DNA of 64,000 nucleotides, from contig NZ_LRUJ01000001.1 in the NCBI RefSeq assembly GCF_001548475.1, forward strand, positions 186,001 through 250,000. The letters are read 5' to 3'. Positions 59,232 to 64,000 of this stretch are shown piece after piece (the stretch's first letter is position 1; each line of letters starts with the position of its first letter). The DNA is from Bordetella hinzii LMG 13501. Lineage in GTDB: Bacteria > Pseudomonadota > Gammaproteobacteria > Burkholderiales > Burkholderiaceae_B. The position numbers and the translations under genes were made by a program. The notes below the pieces were generated by a model. It did no database searches. It was not told the origin of the DNA and saw nothing but the letters and a program-made list of their open reading frames with translations.

Positions 59232-60193
59232 GCCCGCATCTCGCGGTCGGCGACCGGCGTGAGCAGCTTGCCGGTGCGCAGGAAAGACGCCACGTTGTCG
59301 AACACCAGGTCCGCCATGGCGGCGCGCGTCTCGCGCGTGGCGCTGCCCACGTGCGGCATCAGCGACACCTGGTCCAGTCCGGCGAACTCCGCCGCGTCCG
59401 TGGGCTCGCGCTCCAGCACGTCCAGGCCGGCGCCGCCCAGCTCGCCGGATCGCAGCGCCGCCAGCGCCGCGGCCTGGTCCACCACGCTGCCGCGCGCGAT
59501 GTTGACCAAGATGCCTTGCGGCCCCAGCGCGCGGATGACCGGCGCATTGACCAAGTGCCGCGTGGCGGCGCCGCCCACGCAAGCCACCACCAGGAAATCC
59601 GCCCACGCGGCCAGCTCCTCCAGCGAAGCCTCGTAGCCGTAGGGCGACTGCGGCCTGGGGCGGCGGTTGTGATAGCGCACCTCCATGTCGAAACCCGCCC
59701 CGCGCCGGGCAATCGCCTCTCCAATGCGCCCCAGCCCCAGGATGCCGAGCCGTTTGCCCGACACCCGGGTAGCCAAGGGGAATTGGCCCAGCGCGCGCCA
59801 TTGGCCCGTCTTCACGTAACGGTCGCCCACCGCCGTGCGCCGCGCCACCGACAGCAGCAGCGCCCAGGCCAGGTCGGCCACGCAATCGTCCAGCACGTCG
59901 GGCGTGACGCTGACGCGGACGCCGCGCTCGGCGGCCGCGCGCAGATCCAGCGTGTCGTGCCCCACCCCCCAGCTGCATACGGCCCGCAGGTCGGGCAGCG
60001 CGTCCATCATCGAGCGCGTAAACCCATGCCGCACCGAGGTCACCGCGACCCGCAGCCCCGGCAATGTCTTGCCGGACGCGGCCAGGCCCAGCGGATCGCG
60101 CCAGGCCTGCAGGACGCGGTAGTTCGCCGCGAGCCGCTCATCGAATGCCGGGCCCAGCGATGCCACCTGCACCACATCGTAGGCAGCCGTCAC
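59228..60193 (-). CDS. NAD(P)-dependent 2-hydroxyacid dehydrogenase
   Basis: The 321-residue D-isomer-specific dehydrogenase, with Rossmann motif GLGRIG at 153-158 and catalytic R234, E263 and H281 (NIARGSVVD, EREP, MPHVGSAT), resembles glyoxylate/hydroxypyruvate reductases. The GTG at 60193 is chosen because it forms a GTGA overlap with the upstream RraA-like stop; the frame is open beyond it. Together with the FAD oxidase it would interconvert a 2-keto/2-hydroxy pair. Confidence 0.93.
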   Translation of the reverse strand: MTAAYDVVQVASLGPAFDERLAANYRVLQAWRDPLGLAASGKTLPGLRVAVTSVRHGFTRSMMDALPDLRAVCSWGVGHDTLDLRAAAERGVRVSVTPDVLDDCVADLAWALLLSVARRTAVGDRYVKTGQWRALGQFPLATRVSGKRLGILGLGRIGEAIARRGAGFDMEVRYHNRRPRPQSPYGYEASLEELAAWADFLVVACVGGAATRHLVNAPVIRALGPQGILVNIARGSVVDQAAALAALRSGELGGAGLDVLEREPTDAAEFAGLDQVSLMPHVGSATRETRAAMADLVFDNVASFLRTGKLLTPVADREMRA

Positions 60194-60867
60194 GCGCGGT
60201 CTCCTGCGCGGGCCGGGATGTAGTTCGCCGCCGCGGCCGCCTCGGCGAAGGACAGGCCGTCGCGTATGCCGCGCTCTACCCGTTCGTCCACCTCCAGGGC
60301 TTCCTGCGCGGCGGCCAGCACCGCCTGCAGGCGCGCGCGCGGCACGACGACCAGGCCGGTGTCGTCGCCGATCACCAGATCGCCCTCCGCCACCTGCACG
60401 CCGCCTATCGTCACCGGCTCGCCCATGGCCTGCAAGCGCAAGCGCGTCTTGCCGGTCAAGGGCGTGACATGGCGGCTGGCGAGCCACAGGCCCGTCTCCC
60501 GGATTTCGTCGACATCGCGGCAGGCGCCGTCGATGACCACCGCCGTGGCCTGGCGCCTGGAGGCCGCCAAGGACGCGATGCCGCCAAAGGTGGAAATGCA
60601 GGTCCCGCCCGCGTCCACCATCAGCACGCGCCCCGGCCCGGTGGCGGCGACCAGCCTGCCCACCGCGAAATCGGCGCGGTCGAAGTCTCCCAGTCCGCCC
60701 CACACATGGCGGGCCGTGGCGGCAAAGCCGGCAATGCGGCCTTGTCCGCTGCGGCGCGCGATGCCCTGCACCACGCCGGCGATGCCCAGCGTGTCCATGG
60801 CGTCGGCCCAGGTGCTGCTTGCAATGGCGGCACAGCGCGCCAGCAGCGCTTGATCGGTATGGCTCAT
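60190..60867 (-). CDS. RraA-family / HMG-aldolase-like protein
   Basis: The 225-residue protein has the RraA fold signature VDAGGTCISTFGGIASLAA and VVIDGACRDVDEIRETGLWL, with the catalytic-type R-D pair. In catabolic operons such proteins are usually class II pyruvate aldolases (4-hydroxy-4-methyl-2-oxoglutarate/oxaloacetate type) rather than RNase regulators. It lies between a Bug protein and the hydroxyacid dehydrogenase, supporting an aldolase role. Confidence 0.92.
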   Translation of the reverse strand: MSHTDQALLARCAAIASSTWADAMDTLGIAGVVQGIARRSGQGRIAGFAATARHVWGGLGDFDRADFAVGRLVAATGPGRVLMVDAGGTCISTFGGIASLAASRRQATAVVIDGACRDVDEIRETGLWLASRHVTPLTGKTRLRLQAMGEPVTIGGVQVAEGDLVIGDDTGLVVVPRARLQAVLAAAQEALEVDERVERGIRDGLSFAEAAAAANYIPARAGDRA

Positions 60868-60895
60868 TTGCGTGTCCTCTTGTCCGGATGGCCGC

Positions 60896-61870
60896 TCAGT
60901 CGATCTGCGCGCCCGAAAGCTTGACGCCTTCCGCCCAGCGCCGCGCTTCCTCGTTGATGAAAGCCTGGAATTGCTGCGGCGAACTGTTGTTCACCTCCCC
61001 GCCCATGTCCTGCAGCTTGCGGGTCATTTCAGGCGTGGCCACGACCTTGGAGACATCCTGGTAGATTTTCTGGCGCAGATCGTCCGGCATGCTGGACGGC
61101 GCGAACAGACCGAACCAGGTGGCCGCCTCGAAGTCCTTCATGCCGGCTTCCGCCATTGTCGGCACCTTCGCGATGGCGTCGACGCGGCGCGGATGCGCCA
61201 GCGCGATCGCATTGAGCTTGCCGGACTGGATATGCGGCAGGGCCGCCGACAGGGTGACGAAGGCCATCTGCACCTGGCCGCCGATCAGGTCGGCCAGCAT
61301 CGGCGCATCGCCGCGGTAGGGCACGTGGACCAGCTTGATGCCCGCCTTGGCCTTGAACAGCTCGCCGGTCAGGTGCTGGGGCGTGCCATTGCCGGTGGAG
61401 GCCATGCTCAGGCCGTCGGGCGCCGCCTTGGCGTAAGCGATCAGTTCGTCCAGGTTCTTGACCGGCAGGGACGGCGCCGTCACCAGCACCAGCGGAATCG
61501 TGGAGGTCAGCGTCAGCGGCGCGAAATCCTTCAGGGGATCGTAGTTGAGCTTTTTGTACAGGCTGGCGCTGATGGTGTGCGCCGCCGTCGTCATGTAGAG
61601 CGTGTAGCCATCGCCAGGCGAGCGCGCCACCGCCTCGGCGGCCACGGTGGTGCCGGCGCCCGGCCGGTTGTTGATGATGACCTGCTGCCCCCATGCGGCC
61701 GGCAGCTTTTCCGCGATCAGGCGCGCAATGACGTCCGTGGCGCCTCCTGGCGGGTAGGGCACGACCAGTGTCACCGGCTTGTCGGGATAGCCCGCGGCCA
61801 GCGCCGCGCCTGCGCCCAGCGCCAGCCCCATGGCGATCAACACGCCGGCAATGCCATTGCGCTTCTTCAT
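60896..61870 (-). CDS. Bug-family (TctC-like) periplasmic substrate-binding protein
   Basis: The 324-residue protein has a signal peptide (GVLIAMGLALGAGAALAAGYPDK) and PVTLVVPYPPGGATDVIARLIAEKL, the Bug start. It differs clearly from the two other Bug proteins of this operon, so the three probably bind different carboxylates or serve different routes. It overlaps the Ldh-family gene stop by four bases. Confidence 0.95.
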   Translation of the reverse strand: MKKRNGIAGVLIAMGLALGAGAALAAGYPDKPVTLVVPYPPGGATDVIARLIAEKLPAAWGQQVIINNRPGAGTTVAAEAVARSPGDGYTLYMTTAAHTISASLYKKLNYDPLKDFAPLTLTSTIPLVLVTAPSLPVKNLDELIAYAKAAPDGLSMASTGNGTPQHLTGELFKAKAGIKLVHVPYRGDAPMLADLIGGQVQMAFVTLSAALPHIQSGKLNAIALAHPRRVDAIAKVPTMAEAGMKDFEAATWFGLFAPSSMPDDLRQKIYQDVSKVVATPEMTRKLQDMGGEVNNSSPQQFQAFINEEARRWAEGVKLSGAQID

Positions 61871-62994
61871 TGTCCTGTCTCCTGTGGATGTGGTTGTCCT
61901 GACGACTGAAGTACGTACTCGGCCCCGCTGCGCGCGCAGATATCGCGGATGTGCGCGTCCAGCCGGGCCGGTATCGGGATGCCTTCGCGCAGCCGCTGTT
62001 CGCGCGTGGCGTTCTCGGGATCGCCAGCCACCAGCACGGGCTTGCCCGGGTCGGCCGCCGCCGTGGCGTGCAGCGTGTCGATGACGGCGTCCAGGTCGCT
62101 CTCGAATTCGCCTTCGTCGCGGAAGGCATCCGGATCGATGGCCATGAAGAAATGACCGATGTTGTCGGGGTCGCCCGGCTTCTGTGTGCGGTTGCGAATG
62201 GGAGAGAACGATCCGCCGGTCAGCGTTCCGCCCAGGATGTGCACCATCATCGCCAGGCCGTAGCCCTTGTGGCTGCCCAGCTCCAGCGATCCGCCCAGGG
62301 GCGTGAGCCCGCCTTCGGGCCGCCTGAAGACATAGTCCATCCCCAATTGCGGATCGAGCACCGGTTCGCCGGCCGGATCCACCACCCAGCCCGGCGGCAT
62401 GGGCTTGTCATTCAGCTGATAGACCTTGACCTTGTTGGCGGCCACGGTGGTCGTCGACATGTCCAGCACGAACGGCGGATTGCGTCCCGCGGGCGCCGCG
62501 AACGCCAAGGGGTTGGTGCCCAGCACGGGCGCCGCCGCGCGCGGCGGCACCATCGTCATGCCGCGTGTGGCGGTGGTGACCAGGCCCACGAGCCCGCGCG
62601 CGCTGGCCATGCGCGCATACAGTCCGGCCGCGCCGAAATGATGTGAATTGCGCACACCCACCACGCCCACGCCGTGCGCCAGCGCCTTGTCGGCCGCCAG
62701 CGTCATGGCCATGGACGACACCGGATGGCCCAGGCCCGCACCGCCATCCAGCAGCGCCGTGCAGCCCCGGTCGCGCACGACGGCAGGCCGGGATGTCAGC
62801 GACAGCATGCCCGAGCCGCGCATTTCCTCGTACATCATCAGCATCGACACGCCGTGCGAGTCCACGCCCAGCAAATCCGTTTCGACCATGATGTCCGCGG
62901 CGGTTTCCGCCAGATCGGCCGCCATGCCCCAGGCATCCAGGATGCCCAAGATCTGCCGCTTCACCCTTGCGGCATCCACGTTGATGACACGCAT
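61867..62994 (-). CDS. Ldh-family (malate/L-lactate/sulfolactate-type) oxidoreductase
   Basis: The 375-residue NAD(P)-dependent enzyme is of the Ldh/YlbC/YiaK family: LGVDSHGVSMLMMYEEM, RNSHHFGAAGLYARMA, LGTNPLAFAAPAG and ELGSHKGYGLAMMVHILGG are typical. The ATG at 62994 follows AGGAGGGGAG; an ATG at 63036 overlapping the Bug stop is the alternative. It would dehydrogenate a 2-hydroxycarboxylate in the pathway encoded here. Confidence 0.93.
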   Translation of the reverse strand: MRVINVDAARVKRQILGILDAWGMAADLAETAADIMVETDLLGVDSHGVSMLMMYEEMRGSGMLSLTSRPAVVRDRGCTALLDGGAGLGHPVSSMAMTLAADKALAHGVGVVGVRNSHHFGAAGLYARMASARGLVGLVTTATRGMTMVPPRAAAPVLGTNPLAFAAPAGRNPPFVLDMSTTTVAANKVKVYQLNDKPMPPGWVVDPAGEPVLDPQLGMDYVFRRPEGGLTPLGGSLELGSHKGYGLAMMVHILGGTLTGGSFSPIRNRTQKPGDPDNIGHFFMAIDPDAFRDEGEFESDLDAVIDTLHATAAADPGKPVLVAGDPENATREQRLREGIPIPARLDAHIRDICARSGAEYVLQSSGQPHPQETGQ

Positions 62995-63032
62995 CTCCCC
63001 TCCTGCCTTGGTCGGCGGCGCGCGGCGCGCCG

Positions 63033-63995
63033 TCATTGCTTCTTCTGGCCGGCCGCGGCCAGCAGCTCGCCCCACAGCACGGTCTGTGCCGCGACGTAGT
63101 CATCAAAGGCCCGCGGCGTGCGCGGCGCGGCCTCCTGGCCCTGCTTGGCGAAAAAAGCCGACGCCTCCGCGCTTTGCAGCGCCTGCACGAACGCCTGGTT
63201 CAGGCGGTCGATGATGGGCGCGGGCGTCGCGGCCGGCGCGAACAATCCACCCCAGGCCACGAACTCGTAGTCGGGCAAGCCGGATTGGGCCAGCGTGGGC
63301 GTATCCGGCAAGGACGCGACACGTTGGCGCGGCGTGACGGCCAGTGCGCGCAGCTTGCCCGCCTCGATGTAGGGCCGTGTCACGGAGATGTCCGTGATCA
63401 TGAAGTCCAGCCGTCCGGCCAGCAGATCGGTGATGGCTTGGGGCGTGCCCGCATAGGGCACATCCATCGCCTGGATGCCCGCCATGCTCTTGAGCATCTG
63501 CGCGGCGGCCAGGCTGCCGGTGTTCCCCGTGCCGTAGTTGAGCCTGCCCGGATGGGCCTTCGCATAAGCGATGAATTGCGCCACGTCCTGCACGGGCAGA
63601 TCCGGCCTGACGACCAGCACCAGCGGGTTCATGGTGAATTGCGTGATGCCCGCGAAATCGCGGCCGGGGTCATAGGACAGCTTGTGGAACAGGTGGACGT
63701 TGGCCGATTGCGTGGAGTTGGTGCCCACCAGCAGCGTGTAGCCGTCGGGCGCGGCCCGGCTGACCTCGGAGGCGGCAATGCTGCCCTGCGCCCCGGCCTT
63801 GTTCTCGACGATGACGCTTTGCCCCAGCGTCCTGGCCACACGTTCGCCCAGGAAGCGGGCCATGGCGTCGGTGGTGCTGCCCGCCGGAAAGGGCACCACC
63901 AGGCGGATGGGGCGCTCCGGGTAAGCCGCCGCGGCGGCCGGCGCCGACACGCCCAGGGCCAGGCCCGCCGCCAGCAGCAGGGATGCAATCTTCAT
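63033..63995 (-). CDS. Bug-family (TctC-like) periplasmic substrate-binding protein
   Basis: The 320-residue protein is the first visible gene of the catabolic operon at the right window edge. Its signal peptide ends near residue 24 (LGVSAPAAAAAYPE), and YPERPIRLVVPFPAGSTTDAMARFLGERV follows as in Bug proteins. The operon reads Bug, Ldh-type dehydrogenase, Bug, RraA-like, 2-hydroxyacid dehydrogenase, FAD oxidase, Bug. Any regulator or permease would lie to the right of the window. Confidence 0.95.
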   Translation of the reverse strand: MKIASLLLAAGLALGVSAPAAAAAYPERPIRLVVPFPAGSTTDAMARFLGERVARTLGQSVIVENKAGAQGSIAASEVSRAAPDGYTLLVGTNSTQSANVHLFHKLSYDPGRDFAGITQFTMNPLVLVVRPDLPVQDVAQFIAYAKAHPGRLNYGTGNTGSLAAAQMLKSMAGIQAMDVPYAGTPQAITDLLAGRLDFMITDISVTRPYIEAGKLRALAVTPRQRVASLPDTPTLAQSGLPDYEFVAWGGLFAPAATPAPIIDRLNQAFVQALQSAEASAFFAKQGQEAAPRTPRAFDDYVAAQTVLWGELLAAAGQKKQ

Positions 63996-64000
63996 GATGA

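Overview
The window is a chromosome-mobile element junction from a high-GC betaproteobacterium. Roughly 56.7-64 kb looks like Alcaligenaceae chromosome (Achromobacter/Bordetella type), because it carries three Bug-type periplasmic binding proteins in one catabolic operon. Everything left of about 56.6 kb is the right part of an integrative and conjugative element (ICE) of the ICEclc/PAGI-2 type. The ICE is inserted at the 3' end of a tRNA-Gly(CCC) gene (56611-56684). Its 641-residue tyrosine recombinase (54446-56371) lies next to the tRNA. The other end of the ICE is outside the window.

Layout. (1) 1-8858: a defence-like cargo of noticeably lower GC than the rest. It is an overlapping operon of a 5'-truncated gene, a 511-residue protein and an 1844-residue protein that joins an internal PD-(D/E)xK nuclease motif to a C-terminal HerA/FtsK-type ATPase. 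A Vsr-type endonuclease gene follows. (2) 8979-17447: first block of the type-G mating-pair-formation (MPF_G) conjugation genes (RAQPRD, pilin-like, VirB3/8/9/10/7-like proteins, VirB4/TraC-like ATPase, DsbA-like protein). (3) 17423-43523: a 26-kb metabolic and transport cargo. It contains an acyl-CoA cluster with BioY, a seven-gene LysE-to-MFS operon, twin LysR regulators around an EamA exporter, a branched-chain-type aminotransferase, a vitamin B6 salvage cluster (PtsJ-like regulator, YggS, glutamine amidotransferase, pyridoxal kinase), two more LysE exporters, PhzF, TSUP, a CoA transferase and a second MFS. (4) 43524-45438: a ParD-like/methionine aminopeptidase pair and a decayed DUF2958 gene. 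(5) 45439-50505: second block of conjugation genes (TraW/TraU/TraH/TraG-like, DUF3742). (6) 50562-56371: PIN/AbrB toxin-antitoxin pair, candidate oriT, MobH relaxase, XRE regulator, LysR-like effector domain without HTH, integrase. (7) 56611-64000: tRNA-Gly and a minus-strand 2-hydroxyacid catabolic operon.

The most interesting new signal is regulatory. A gapped motif CTC[AG]-N7-CTGA-N6-CTC[AG]CT[GC]G occurs four times (21204, 21628, 29870, 37747) with identical spacing, each time in front of a cargo operon. The cargo also encodes two LysR proteins with almost identical DNA-binding domains, one directly beside a copy of the motif. This suggests that a dedicated ICE-borne regulon ties amino-acid export, transamination and B6-linked metabolism together. 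Other points are the PtsJ-like operator (two perfect TTGTC-N4-GACAA palindromes 22 bp apart), the overlapping palindromes before the ParD-like/MetAP pair, and 10-bp-phased TGGA repeats beside the attachment site.
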